Assembly: GCA_947247005.1 (NCBI GenBank)
Contig: OX365944.1
Span: forward strand, 9,932,501 to 9,996,500
Direction: 5' to 3'
Length of the DNA: 64,000 nucleotides
Origin: Spisula solida
Taxonomy: Eukaryota > Mollusca > Bivalvia > Venerida > Mactridae
A program made the position numbers and the translations under genes. Within the stretch, counting starts at the first letter, position 1. Every line of letters starts with the position of its first letter. This document shows positions 33,827 to 45,170 of this stretch, one piece after another. The notes beneath the pieces are model-generated. The model saw only the letters and a program-made list of their open reading frames with translations, ran no database searches and was not told the DNA's origin.

Positions 33827-34041
33827 ATTGGTGCCATGAGCCACAATGTTGATGACAGGGTAAAACATAAAATTCATTCTCTTGTACATGATGGTGTTAG
33901 AGACACTGGGGAAATGAAGCGGCATATAAAGGCGTACTCAAAAGCCAACTTCCCCACTATTCCTGAAGCCAGTAATCAGTTTTATCCGAATAACAGATGT
34001 CTAAGGAACACATGTATGCGGCACTTAGTCTGTCAGAGTAA
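33827..34041 (+). pseudogene. MULE-SWIM gene exon 2
   Basis: Acceptor CTGCCTTCAG. Reads SHNVDDRVKHKIHSLVHDG, then VRDTGEMKRHIKAY and QFYPNNRCLRN, the helical motif H..V..KI..LV..GV.D..E...H of CARF-like proteins. Two donors compete: A|GTAAGT after 34,037 is the better consensus but gives the wrong phase; AA|GTTGTT after 34,041 restores SKFSNEDQEN across the junction. Either a poor donor was used or one indel shifted the phase. Confidence 0.75.
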
Positions 34042-34672
34042 GTTGTTCCAATCATACTAAAGTTTATATTAAATGTACATTCAGATTTCAGCTATGACCC
34101 TTATTTTACAACTTTGAAAAGGTTTTTTGAAAGAAAATCCTGGACACGTGGACATTGCGATGAAGGGATACAGAAACAACACAATTTGTGGATAAAATCT
34201 GCATGCCAGAATAAGCCTCACGTAGACATGTTGCACTCATGATATAGTTTGAAACAATGTGTATTTGATCTGTCGTTTTATTCTTATGTCGTGGCTGTCA
34301 ATCATCACATATACGTTACCAAAGCTTGTCAAAATTGGAAATTCGACAGATTGAACAAAGGTAACCTGTATCAAATTTGAGACTCAATGTAATGAACGGT
34401 CAGCTGAAAGGATGCATGTCTGAAAGAAGACTTCAACTTGGTACTGCATTTGTTTTGCTATACAATTTTAACCAATGTTTTAGACATATTTCAGTACTTA
34501 ATTTTTGTTTCCTTACTTAAGAAATTCCACACATAATCATTGACGGGTGTTTTGTTAGTTGTCAGACTGTTGCTTCTTCTACAACAATCAACTTAGGTTT
34601 ATAAACTTCGTTGATTGATTGCAAAGAATTTAAATTGGCTTTTTTATATTTTATATATACTTCATTGAACAG

Positions 34673-34762
34673 GTTTTCTAATGAGGATCAGGAAAATCTC
34701 CAGCAACATGTCATAAACTGGAGGAAAGAGAGGCCTTTTGACAGGTTCTACTTCATACCTAG
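34673..34762 (+). pseudogene. MULE-SWIM gene exon 3
   Basis: Acceptor TTCATTGAACAG, donor CCTAG|GTACAA. Reads FSNEDQENLQQHVINWRKER and PFDRFYFIPR. The DQENL...I..W....P...F.F.P pattern is that of the family just before the DDE core. Open throughout. Confidence 0.75.
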
Positions 34763-35039
34763 GTACAACTTTTTATTAGCATCTATATTGAAAATACAGA
34801 CGTTATTATATTGGTCATGAGTGGTCAAACGCCGTATATTTCTATGGAGGGTCGTAGATGCTAGTGTAACTTCCCCTCGTCAAACTTGCCCATATACTCC
34901 TATCTAATATCACTGAGGTACCAAGTGATTTATTAAGAAATAATGAATATGTACCTGTTTTTAGCGTAGAAAAGCACGGTCATGAGTTTGGATACACAGT
35001 ATTTAAATCATGAATGTGTAGTAATGAAAATATTCTATT

Positions 35040-35215
35040 TAATATCTTACAGTTTTGCCAGATGTTTATGCCCCTTGTATCGATAGATAAAGATAAAGCC
35101 ATGTAACACTATCCAACATTTTAACAGAATTATGCCCCCTGATTAACTAAGTTTTCTTATGGACAAGGCTTCAATGGGGGCATAAGCGTTTATTGAACGC
35201 AGTCTTGTTTAACTT
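35040..35215. repeat. Intron 3 copy of the TGCCCCC/GGGGGCATA repeat
   Basis: Reverse-complement relative of 6,245-6,560: TATGCCCCCTGATTAACTAA and GGCTTCAATGGGGGCATAAG. Confidence 0.5.
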
Positions 35216-35282
35216 GCGTTGATGCCAATCCTTTGCATATACATGTGCATTAATTCAAGCTCTTATTATTGATTTCTTACAG

Positions 35283-35612
35283 CCATAAAGAAGAAGACAG
35301 GTTTGTGAGGATTTCATTTTTGTCCATCAGACGGCATGACAAAGTAGACTACTGTCTATGTACGGCAGTGAAATTTGCCTGATGGATGCGACATACTGTG
35401 TTTGTAAATGTGATGTAGCCCTGTTTTTCATATGTGTTGCTATCAATGTCGGGTATGTCACTGTGGGTTGTTTCCTGCTCCCTGCAGAAACAACCAAAAA
35501 TATCACAAGAGGCTTGGATATTTTAACACAATGGAACAGTGGTTAGTCTCCAAAATATTTATGACGGATTACGATCAAAAGGAGATAGCTGCCATTGAGG
35601 CCACATTCCCAG
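35283..35612 (+). pseudogene. MULE-SWIM gene exon 4 (DDE core, two catalytic D)
   Basis: Acceptor GATTTCTTACAG, donor TTCCCAG|GTATAC. The first 20 bases are out of phase with exon 3. Then DFIFVHQTA, a TGA at 35,337 where the family has tryptophan, and MYGSEICLMDATYCVCK with the first catalytic D at 35,385-35,387. NVGYVTVGCFLLPAETT continues to QWNSG and a TAG at 35,544 (again where tryptophan is usual). A single-base shift near 35,550 leads to FMTDYDQKEIAAIEATFP, with the second D at 35,567-35,569. Confidence 0.85.
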
Positions 35613-37651
35613 GTATACTCTTAATCTAAGTTACATAGATTGAATTAGATTATATTGGTCGAAGCTGATTGTGTTGCGCACAAAACCTGTGTCAAGATCT
35701 TAATAGGCAGTGTCACACTTGTTGTTTAAAGGTTTAGTATGTCTGAACCTTAAATTTGTCATCAGTTGTGGTTTTTAAAATATTTTTTTTTCATATTATG
35801 TATTAAATGGTCAAGATTCCATTTAGCTTGAATAATCGAAGAATATGGACAGCGATTGTACTCTCCCATTTGTCGGCATTGGCGTCACACTTTTAGTTAA
35901 GGTTTTTGGTTCAGACTAATCTATTTTGCCATACCATACATATTATCCATGCTATATCATTGACACTTACATCACTTGTTCACCATCATTAGTAAACACT
36001 ACTGGACAAGTGCAATAACTTTATCATGATTTTAGGTATATTTATGTCCCTTTCCTACTTAGAACGTTCTTGATTAAAGTTTTATGTGCAAGTTTCATGA
36101 AGACCTAATATTATCTCATATTCTATTACAAAAACTAAGTTTTATAACTTATCGCCTGTTTTGAAATAAGTTTTATGTGACAAACGACTGCGAATAGTTG
36201 AGCACGCTTCTTACAAATAGCTATTGTTGATAAACTTGTTTGGTAGGGGAATATGGTTATCCGACGAGTGGTTTGGTGTCTTTAATAGTTTGGGTTAATT
36301 GACAAAAAAGTGTACAAAAGGAAAAGCTTCATAAGCAAATAGTATGAATAAATAAATGATTCACTATGTAAACAATAGATTAATATTTGTACTGACTCAC
36401 TTCATGAAGTGTTTGAATTTTTCAGTATGACTTTGAGGAAGGTAATTAAATGTGTACTATTAGATGCTTTTCTAATATATTATTTAATATATTGACCAGT
36501 CTAATGTTCTCACTGTAGTCAACATTAGTAAGAGTAGCTAACTTAATCTTCAACAAATGTAGACTGAAGATAACCCCAGTGTTTACAAAAACTACTAAAA
36601 TGAATTTGTCTGTAAAACTAAAGTCTTCTGCAATTATAATCAATTCGGCAATATTTATTATTATTGTGTTGTCTTCGGCTACATGTACAAAGAACGTACT
36701 GCATATTATAACTATTCGGTGTTTTAACATTTGTGGTTGCATGCAAGCAGTGGATATATACCCCTTGTCTTATTTTCCCACAGCACACCCTTCAAAGAAA
36801 AATACCAAAAAGGGCCCTCATGTTTTACAAAGAGAACATTGTATGGGTTTCTTTTATATTGAATTTATTATATAAGTTAAATAAGTTGAATAAAATGATC
36901 AATTCAATGCTTTGTCGATAATTTTATCAATTTTATTGAAAGAGTGTAATAAACTGAATGTCGATTAGTCAATGTACCATGAAAATGGTACGTCCCTGCA
37001 TGGATTTTTCTTTGCTTTAAGCATCAATAACCTATCCCAAACTATATTCACATCTTCAGTTGTTATATAATACCTTTGCACATGTCATTCTATCTGTCGA
37101 TAGGACCGCTTGAGTTTTGATTAACTGTCTTTGCGTTATACTATTTATAACTTTCACATTAGAACATAAGCCTGAAATACCCAGGCAATTTTGACTTATT
37201 GCGGACTAACATGTTTAGTAAAACCCTGTAAAACACGAATCACCTTCTGGTGGAGGTATACCTTACTTTAGTTTGAAGAACTTCCTATGTTCACATTTGG
37301 CTTTTATATGCAGTTACAAAACATTATTTTTTCTAGTAAAACAGTCAATAAAACAGCCTGAATGTTTACACAGTTCCATGTGCATCTTGTTCAGAAGGGA
37401 TTGACTGAACTTTCTATTTTATCTTCTGGTATGAGATTGATTCATACATTACTTGTGATGGGTTTCAAATTTATAACATTTAATCATTATGTATACATTT
37501 TCATGTGCATTGTTAGATATTAACTAGCTTTAGTTTAGAGGCATATTAGATAATGCTATAAGCAGCTATTAGATAATCTGAGATTTGTCAGTTTCATAAT
37601 GTTTTCTCTATTTTTTACACAACTCATGTGTTGTTTTAATTATGTTCCCAG

Positions 37652-37757
37652 GTTGTTAAACCTACCTATGTAATTTTCATCGGGAACAGTCCTTGGAACG
37701 GTGGTTGAAATCTGCAAATAGTGGAGCGAAGGCGTATAAGAAGGAGTTACTGGAAAT
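37652..37757 (+). pseudogene. MULE-SWIM gene exon 5
   Basis: Acceptor ATGTTCCCAG, donor GGAAAT|GTAAGA. The junction with exon 4 gives FPGC, then TAA (37,657-37,659) in place of a sense codon, then TYLCNFHREQSLERWLKSAN. LC.FHREQ..ERW is a signature of MULE transposases of this class, and the phases on both sides fit. Confidence 0.85.
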
Positions 37758-38419
37758 GTAAGAAGTGCATACTTAAGGCTGTACTGCTCGACTTTATATT
37801 ACTGAAAATTGCAACAGAAAGGGTTAAATAATGTCTTATAGCAAGTTAAATATTAATATCCGGCTTCATAGTCATATTCTTATAATGTGGTACCCTTTAA
37901 GGATTGCAATTGGAAAAGTGGGTGCCTGACCATATATACCAATGTTCTTAACTAGCTTTACTAGAGCAAGAACAAATCACAATGATACACTCAACAAAGA
38001 TGTGAATTGGTACCTGTGAGGACAGTGTCTGTACATGTTCGATATTCTTGAGCACCATATCTCGATGTTGGCTGCACACCAACCAGGAGAGAAATAGTCT
38101 CCCCAGTGAGACTCATGCACAAGTTTACTTAGGTAGCTCAATGACCAGGGCAAGTTACAGTGTCAAAGGGTAGCTGGGTGGTTGAATTGCTGAAAGCATC
38201 CCTCGAAAATTGGTGACTTAACTAATTTGATCCATATCATGTATGTAAAATGATTTGCACTGTGAAATACAATACTGCGCATTTTATGTAGTTCTAGTAA
38301 CTCACTTAAAACAGGACATGTAATCCTAAAAACAAATTATGTTTTATACATTATTAATCATTCCTTTGACTTTTATTTGCTGTACTCAGTGTGTTTTATC
38401 TTAAGTTATGTCTTTTAAG

Positions 38420-38555
38420 GATGCGAAATATTGCCCATGCAGACAGTGAGGAGAGTTTCAACAGTGCAGTTCGAAGTATCAAGGAATCCTCATACTGGCA
38501 GACTAATGAACATCTGCGTGTTTGGTTTGAAAAACAATGGTTGTCTGCTGCAAAA
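38420..38555 (+). pseudogene. MULE-SWIM gene exon 6
   Basis: Acceptor GTCTTTTAAG, donor GCAAAA|GTAAAT. Open: MRNIAHADSEESFNSAVRSI and KESSYWQTNEHLRVWFEKQW then LSAAK. Matches the helical segment (A..E.EF..A...L..S..W..N..L..W....WL) between the second D and the E of the core. Phase continuity with exons 5 and 7 is exact. Confidence 0.8.
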
Positions 38556-38559
38556 GTAA

Positions 38560-38860
38560 ATTATTACTTATTATGTCCCCCATCTTTGATGAGGGAGTAC
38601 ATTATTGCTTTGCACATGTTGGTTGGTCACTCAGTAGAACCAAATGGTTACCACTCAATAACTCAAGAATGCTTTGCCTTACTATCTTCAAACTTTACAT
38701 GGAGGTTGGTCATCAACAGTAGATGATCCATATTGATTTTGAGGTCAGTAGGTCAAAGATCAAGGTCACTTTGACCTTTACCTTTTCTGACTATTGGGCT
38801 GCCATGGGGGCATACAGGTTTAACAAACATCTCTTGTTCAATTTTCATTTTGTCAAACAT
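38560..38860. repeat. Dispersed repeat in intron 6 with DR2 nuclear-receptor motif
   Basis: Begins CCCCCATCTTTGATGAGGG and ends TGGGGGCATACAGGTTTAAC, a widespread invertebrate repeat type. It carries AGGTCAGTAGGTCA (38,742-38,755), two AGGTCA half-sites spaced by two bases, then AAGGTCACTTTGACC. A fragment of the same repeat is at 39,495-39,560 in the next intron. It creates the read-through frames seen beyond exon 6. Confidence 0.6.
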
Positions 38861-39317
38861 AAATAAATAGTTGAATTCCTGTTGGTGAATCTATAGCACT
38901 TTGTCTCGTAATATTTTTCTTGCTACATGACAAAATTAATGATGGCTTTACATTATCTGTTGGTTGCAGCATTTCTTATTTATCTCTATCAATAGTCTGT
39001 ATTGTATGTATGCTTCATAGTCATGTCCTGGTATCTGTTAATATTGCATCTAACTGTCCTTTAATCAATGTTCCCCGATTTGTTCATTACGTGTTCCTAT
39101 GTTAATCCTTTTTTAAAGAACGATGAGTGATAAAAACTTGAACTAACTAATTGAGTATGTATACCACTTGCTAACATATTGTTGGTATGTTTATTATATA
39201 ATGCTTGCATCCTCAATGTCTTCATTGTGGTTGTACAGCACTTTCGAACGTGAAATTTAATGATAAAAGGGCTATATAAATATGGTATAATTATAATAAT
39301 TAAACTATACATTACAG

Positions 39318-39478
39318 AGATGGGTGCTTTATCACAGACAGTCCCTAACCAACATCAGGGTTACGACAACAAATGGGCTGGAAAGACAGCATAACTATTT
39401 GAAGAAATACACTTCAGGAACCGTGACCAGCTTAATTTCTATCATCATTAGTAAATTCTTACCAGACAGCTTCAAAAG
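39318..39478 (+). pseudogene. MULE-SWIM gene exon 7 (catalytic E)
   Basis: Acceptor ATACATTACAG, donor CAAAAG|GTTTTA. Fully open: RWVLYHRQSLTNIRVTTTNG then LERQHNYLKKYTSGTV and SKFLPDSFKR. The TTNGLERQ..LK motif carries the glutamate that completes the DDE triad of MULE transposases. Phase 2 at its end fits exon 8. Confidence 0.85.
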
Positions 39479-39918
39479 GTTTTAATCTGTGTTGTTATGC
39501 ACCCCATCTTTCATGAGGGGGTATATTGCTTTTCACATGTCTGTCTGTCACTCTCTTTTTGTATTTGATTTTGCGTTTTAGTGCTTGTTATTTAACAACG
39601 AAAAGGCTTTCCAGTTACATCAACTTTGGGTGTTTTAAGAGTTGCAGCCATGTTTGCCACCTAGCACCTCCTTTTCCTACACTATATCTTTCTACGTGTG
39701 TACATACATGTACCTTACTACCCTGGCATGATACTATTACGGGTTACTTTTTAACCTAAATTGATTAGAATGTGATTTTGGATGTGTTTTGTTCAGCAGC
39801 TACTAACCTTCATTATATTTTTGGTCCGAAGTTCCCATTTATATCACTAAAACTCCCATCCGTCACTTATGTACATGTTTATAAATGTATGTCACTACCA
39901 AAAAAGTATTATTTGCAG

Positions 39919-40668
39919 GTATAGGGAGAGCAATGTCAAATGCCTGGACACTAGTCGATTGTACTCTGATAATATACCGCGGTTTCTCCATAACCGACCG
40001 TAACTTTTCCGTGATCATTGTATCAAAAGATTATCATCAGCGTTGCAGATTCAGGTGTCTGATACCAGTGAACTTTCTGGACAGCAGTTCCAAGTTATTA
40101 GTTCAGATCAGAGTACAGCATACATGCTGGACATGAGTCTTTGTTTGCCAACATGCTCTTGTCCAGATTGGAAGAAATTTCATTTGCCTTGCAAGCATAT
40201 GCTTTCTGTTCTGATAAAAGTACCAGGTTGCGACTGGGAAAGTCTTAGTGGTGAATTTATTAATTCTCCTCTACTGAATGTTGATAGAGGAGTTTGTATG
40301 AATGTGGACTCTATTACAACAGAACTACCACCTTCCAGTGAACTGGTTAATACATTGTCCATTGATGTACCTGTTGCCACGACAACCAGTATTCATCAGA
40401 GTTCAAGAAGGAAAGAAACATTTGCTTTTGGGTCACGATGCAAAATGTTAGCTCCATTCCTATATTCTATGCTCCACCTCGTTCAGAAAGCCTCAGACTA
40501 TGAACCAGTTTACCAGGACCTCATGGCTATCCATACAAAGATAAGGTGCTTGGTGCCTTAACAGGCTGGGCTGGAGACCTTCAAGACCGGGTAGAAAACC
40601 TTCCGAGCATGGCAATTTGAAACCAAGGCGGAAGTTCAGAAATGTTAAACGAAAAATTGTGAAACCTG
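39919..40668 (+). pseudogene. MULE-SWIM gene exon 8 (SWIM zinc finger)
   Basis: Acceptor GTATTATTTGCAG. Reads YRESNVKCLDTSRLYSDNIP and RFLHNRP, then TAA at 40,001, then HCIKRLSSALQIQVSDTSEL. The zinc finger CLPTCSCPDWKKFHLPCKHM follows: a CxC-x9-CxH SWIM motif at about 40,154-40,198. Beyond it lies WESLSGEFINSPLLNVD, the usual sequel in the family. The frame ends at 40,561; a shift near 40,560-40,590 would restore the basic stretch KPRRKFRNVKRKIVKP up to the donor AACCTG|GTATGT after 40,668. Confidence 0.85.
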
Positions 40669-41119
40669 GTATGTATTTTTCATCTTCTTTTCTTCAAAAA
40701 TTCAGAACCATTATAGATATTTAAATGAAACTTGCTTTACTTATTGACAATGACAATAAGCAAATGTGGAGCCTAAAGTTCAAGGTTTATTGTACAAAGG
40801 CGTCTGGCCCATACACAAATTGAAATCCGACCATTGGTTGCTGAGAAATAGAGCTGACAAAATTTATAGGTTTAAAAAAAACAAAGGGCTATAACTACCT
40901 TAAAATTGATCCTACCAACATGTGCCGATAATATGCACAACTAGACTTGGTACTGATCTGATCATGAAATTTGATATATAGAGAATATTTGTGTTTTTCG
41001 GTGTAAGATCTAACTTAAAGGTTATTTCACCGACTGAGTGAGAAGCAGATGCAATAATTCACTGTTATTCCATGTAAAACCACTCATAAACATTTAATAA
41101 AGTTGTTTTTCTTTTCCAG

Positions 41120-41197
41120 TTAAGAAGTTTAAGAAAACAGGTCCTGCTGGACCATCAATTACATGTATCCCAATTGAATCAGCATTTCAGTTTGATG
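41120..41197 (+). pseudogene. MULE-SWIM gene exon 9
   Basis: Acceptor TTTTCTTTTCCAG, donor TTTGATG|GTTTGT. Phase 1 joins exon 8 to give VKKFKKTGPAGPSITCIPIE and SAFQFD. A possible last exon lies near 42,170-42,440, but no acceptor gives a consistent phase there. Confidence 0.6.
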
Positions 41198-41497
41198 GTT
41201 TGTTGTATTACAATTTCAATTCTCATTAATTTGTAAAGAAGTTTCTACTTTTTCTGTTCTTGGATGAGCTTCACTTCACCAGCAAGATGTCAGTTTTTTT
41301 TGCATCAGGGTGTCATTATATTTTTTAAAGCTTTAATCTTGTAGAGCAACCTGGTCTAATTTCGACACCTTTAAAATTTAAGTTACAATTACTATTTAAA
41401 TTTCCATCAGGCAGTGAAAGTGTCATTGCTGAGTGATCTATGATGTAATTCTGGAAATCCTGTGAAAATTTGAATTCGAGGCTCAAATATTATAATT

Positions 41498-42529
41498 TTG
41501 TATGAGTTATTCCCCTTTTCTGAGTTTGAATTTTTACACATAAATGTCAATTTCTCAAAGACTATCTATGATATCCACTTTAAATCACAATCACAAGGGG
41601 GGTCCATACTGAGATGGCTGGTAACCGTGTCACCTTTATTTATGAGTTATCTTCCCTTGTTACTCTTACCACTTCACTCACAGACGAGCAAGGGTACTAT
41701 CAAGTATGATCTTCATCCAAAATTCTTTAAAGGTTTATCAACCCCAAACAGTTAATACCTAATCAACAACAGACCTACATACCGATTATATTCTACTAGA
41801 CATTTGACATCTGGAGCCGCTTTTATGTAAAAATATTTTTGACTTTGATGCAGATCCAGTATTTGTTTTAATATCTTAAGAAGTCATAACTTTCGAAAGG
41901 ATTCATTCAACTTGAACAATAGGCCTACCTTGACATTTTAGAAACTTTATTGCTTAAGTTATCTAAATATTTAGATCGATCAGCATTTCGATCTGTGAAT
42001 CTTCTTTCGTAAATAAATTGTTTTGTCTTTATATTTACATCTTGTTTGGTCTTGGTTTCAAAAGTCCACCCACAAGTTTAGTCACGCCGCTGCCGGGCTA
42101 GCGAAGGGAGTTATTTATATTACAATATTATCTATGCTATGACAATGTTCCGATTTCATTCCCTTTAGGATGCTGCCAATTTAAGCAACGTACCACCAAG
42201 GAAATGCCAAGTGCTTAGGGACAGAAACGCAGTGTACTGCAAACTGCTTTGCGTAAGAGTAGCTCATCGAAACAGTCGACATATGCTGACCGAAAGGGAG
42301 ATCCTCACCGAGACAACGTATACATGCCTATTGGATTGATTTCTAAATATCCCATGATTAGTGAATTTCAACAGAAAACATCTACATTTAACATGAAAAT
42401 AATGCAGTCATATTGTGAAACAGTTACTAGAGAAAACTGACATTCATTTCTACAGCTTGCAAGATTCGCTCAAAAATACTGAGTAGTTCTAGTTTTTAAT
42501 CAAGCGCCTCCGTCCGTCGTCTGTACAAC
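41498..42529. other. Region downstream of exon 9, possible last exon unresolved
   Basis: An open stretch 42,249-42,440 (KSSSSKQSTYADRKGDPHRD and on to CETVTREN-stop) preceded by TTTAG at 42,168 and CTTAG at 42,217 could be the C-terminus of the MULE-SWIM gene. Neither acceptor is phase-compatible with exon 9. The open frame at 41,498-41,755 has no support. Confidence 0.3.
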
Positions 42530-43570
42530 CGTAACAAAATCAAATCAGGCCCGCTCCATAACTTTTTAATGTCTGGGCCAAATTGTATAGCAAATGTGTA
42601 ACTAATAAAGACGACGTACAGAACCCACATTCCAACCGTGTCGGTTAAAGGTCAAAGTTACAGTCAAACCCGTAGCAAATGTTTAACTGTAACTTTAATG
42701 CATGTGCCAAATTGTATAGCAAATGTGTAACTAATACAGACGACGTGCAGAACCTACATTCTAACCGGCTCAAGATCACAGTTTAAAAGGTCCAAATCTT
42801 GCGTTTTGTGTCTGCTCCATAACTGTTTAACGTCTGGGCCGAATTGCACGAAACTCATAGCAAATGTGTAACAAATAAAGACGACATGCAGACCCACATT
42901 CCAACCGTGCAGGCTCAATGTCAAAGGTTTGTATCATGTGTTCGTGTCGGCACCATAACGATTTAATGTCTGGGCCAAATTGCATGAAACTCATACCAAC
43001 CCACATTTTTAGCGTGCCGATAAAAGGTCACAGATCAAGGTCAAAGGTTCAAACCTTGCATTTTGTGTCTGCTACTTAACTTTTACTTACTTAACGCATG
43101 GGCACAATTGCATGATACTCTTAGCAATGTGCAATTATTGAAGACGACGTGCAGAACCCACATTCTAACCGTGCTGGTTCAAGGTCAAAGTTTGAACCTT
43201 GCATTTTGTGTCTTCTAGCCCAATTGCATGACATTTAGAGCAAATGTGTAACTGATAGACATTATGCAGAACTTAAGTTCCAAACGTGCAGACTCATAGT
43301 CACAGTTCGAGGGTTTGAGTTTGCATTTCCGTCCGCTCTGTACTTTTAACAAGTGTTTAATTGCATGGAACTTATAGCCGACGTGTAAATAGTGAAGTTG
43401 ATGTGTGGAACCCATGTTTCTACCTAGTGACGTCAATGTTTACAGTTCAAGGTCAAAGATTTGTGTCCTCTAGAAAAGTTAAATGCCTGGGCCAAATTGC
43501 ACAAACATTATAACGAATTTGTGATACACCTTTAAAGATGTGACACACAAAGGCAACCTGCAGAACAAAG
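42530..43570. repeat. Tandem array of about 120-150-bp units
   Basis: Recurring phrases: CTCCATAACTGTTTAACGTC, GGGCCAAATTGCA, CATAGCAAATGTGTAAC, AAGACGACGTGCAGAACCCA, CATTCCAACCGTGC, AAGGTCAAAG. I count about seven degenerate units. Typical non-coding molluscan repeat. Confidence 0.8.
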
Positions 43571-44259
43571 TTTCAATCAAGCTGGCTGTCACACTTCCCT
43601 TTACAGTAAAGCGGTGATGGATTAGAGCAGTCTTCGGGACTGCCTCATCAATACTAGATTGTTACACTGTTGCTATGATTAGAGATCACAGTTTGTATTA
43701 TGTTTTTGATCCCCATAGCAGAACTGATTGTGGTATGCCCTGCCATGATGGCAAATCAGTCTTGACAGGACATTCCGCATTGGGAAGTCTCATTGTGTTT
43801 AGTTTTTTAGTTTTGAGCGCTGTTTTGTGTAAAGGAAACAATCCGTGTTTTGATGCCTCTTATAATGCATAAACTCTGAATCCAAACCAAATGTTTTTTA
43901 ACATGTCCCAGGTATCCATATTTCAGTAATTGTTGTCCTAGTACAATGGTGAGTATGCCTGTAGGTTTCAGATAATTGATGAAAAATAAAAGAACTCAAT
44001 TTTAGATTTTGAAGAATCTGATTGTAGAAATCTAGAAACTTAACATCTTGGTCTAGTGCAGCTGTGATAAAAGTGGTTATTAAAAGAGTCTATTGGTCTG
44101 AATGTTTTTGATGTGTCTGGTAGTGACCCTATGGTTATGCCTTTTCTGAAAATGATTAACAAGATAATATCCCGTAGAGATTTGTTGTCAAAAAAGTAAG
44201 CAATACCATCCAGACGTGCTAGGACACTGGTGTATTATTTACTAGATGGTTACTAGTTA
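43571..44259. other. Non-coding interval
   Basis: A 65-codon frame at 43,675-43,872 has no recognisable feature. Nothing else seen. Confidence 0.35.
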
Positions 44260-44525
44260 GTTCCAGTTTAGGACTTCAGACAGCTAAAACTAGGTTTTTT
44301 CGGTCTTCTTTCTGTTGTAACTTGGTCATTCAGCTTAGGCATTCAGTTTGTTTAAAGTGGGCCATTCGGCTGGAGGCCGGAGGCATTCAGCTTGTTTGAG
44401 CTAGGTCGTTCAACAGAGGTGCTTGGCTTGGTGGGGCAGTGTAATTCAGCTTAGGGATTTCAGCTTTTTTATTGCTGAAACTATGTCATTCAGCTGAAAC
44501 TATGGCATTTATCTTTTTATTATTA
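44260..44525. repeat. Degenerate CATTCAGCT repeat
   Basis: The words CATTCAGCTT, CATTCGGCT and GGTCATTCAGC recur six or more times over 250 bp. The segment is related to 47,570-47,650 and, inverted, to 59,040-59,090 (TTTCAGCCGTTTTAC), so it is part of a dispersed family. Confidence 0.6.
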
Positions 44526-44872
44526 GCTATACAGATATTTTTCAGCGTTAGCTGTCTAGCTTGGTATTTGACCTACTTTAAAAACCAATAAAATATTTGT
44601 AAAAATAATAGAAGAAACGATTTTTTTACGTCCATTGGTCAGAATATGCTATACTCATCACAAAAGATACCGCGAAAAAAGTTACATTTCTGTTAAACTT
44701 GTAACCAAAGGTACGGTAGATACACACAGAGATATGTTATTCGTGTTTCTTTTAAGTGCGTAGTGTATTTCTTATAAATTCTATTTAACTGTTTGACCTT
44801 AATGTGACCCGGGTCAAGACTTAGTATAGAATGTATTTATAATAGTAATTCAGCGCTTGAAAATTTAGTATC

Positions 44873-44960
44873 GGAATTAGCTATATTGGTAGGGCGTTAG
44901 TCTACAACTTTTCATGTTGTGAGCAGAGGGCCTCGAGTTCAAATCCTACATCAGCCTACT
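44873..44960 (+). tRNA. tRNA-like sequence, probably SINE-derived
   Basis: An A-box-like TTAGCTATATTGGTAGGG and a B-box-like GAGTTCAAATCCT are correctly spaced. Between them a five-pair anticodon stem (ACAAC/GTTGT) encloses TTTTCAT, which would read anticodon TTC (Glu). The acceptor arms (ATCGGAA and TACATCA) do not pair and the sequence runs into a T-rich tail, so I favour a tRNA-derived SINE or pseudogene over a working tRNA. Confidence 0.4.
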
Positions 44961-45170
44961 TTTTTCTGATTTTCTTTTTTCCCATTTTATTTTTGTCAAT
45001 AATTTCGACGTTAATTTGAGGTATTTTAAGTCCCGTCTACAGTTTTTCCAGACACAATGAGTGCAAAATATTAAAGTCTTGTTAAGTTTGGAATCACTAT
45101 ATATCGATATAATTGCCGGATATAACGGACCGCAGAATCTAGACTAATACATATATTATTATTATTTTTA

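Larger units (their letters stand above)
32969..41197 (+). pseudogene. MULE-type transposase-derived gene with SWIM finger, nine exons, decayed
   Basis: Nine + strand exons with GT..AG borders and mostly matching phases spell a protein of the MULE transposase plus SWIM zinc finger class, in the arrangement known from animal proteins annotated as CARF-like. Order: N-terminal region; ALS2CR8/CARF-like region (exons 1-3); DDE core with D in CLMDATY and D in FMTDYD (exon 4), LCNFHREQ (exon 5), E in NGLERQ (exon 7); SWIM finger CSC-x9-CKH (exon 8); basic C-terminus (exons 8-9). In-frame stops lie at 35,337, 35,544, 37,657 and 40,001, with frameshifts near 35,283-35,310, 35,550 and 40,560. Exons 1, 2, 3, 6 and 7 are open. 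A retained intron pattern means this is a duplicated or unitary pseudogene, not a retrocopy. No terminal inverted repeats were found around it, so it may be a host-domesticated gene family or an old immobile copy. Confidence 0.85.

Noticed and set aside
38537..38722. Frames running beyond exon 6 of the MULE-SWIM gene
   Set aside because: They read through the donor into an intronic dispersed repeat.
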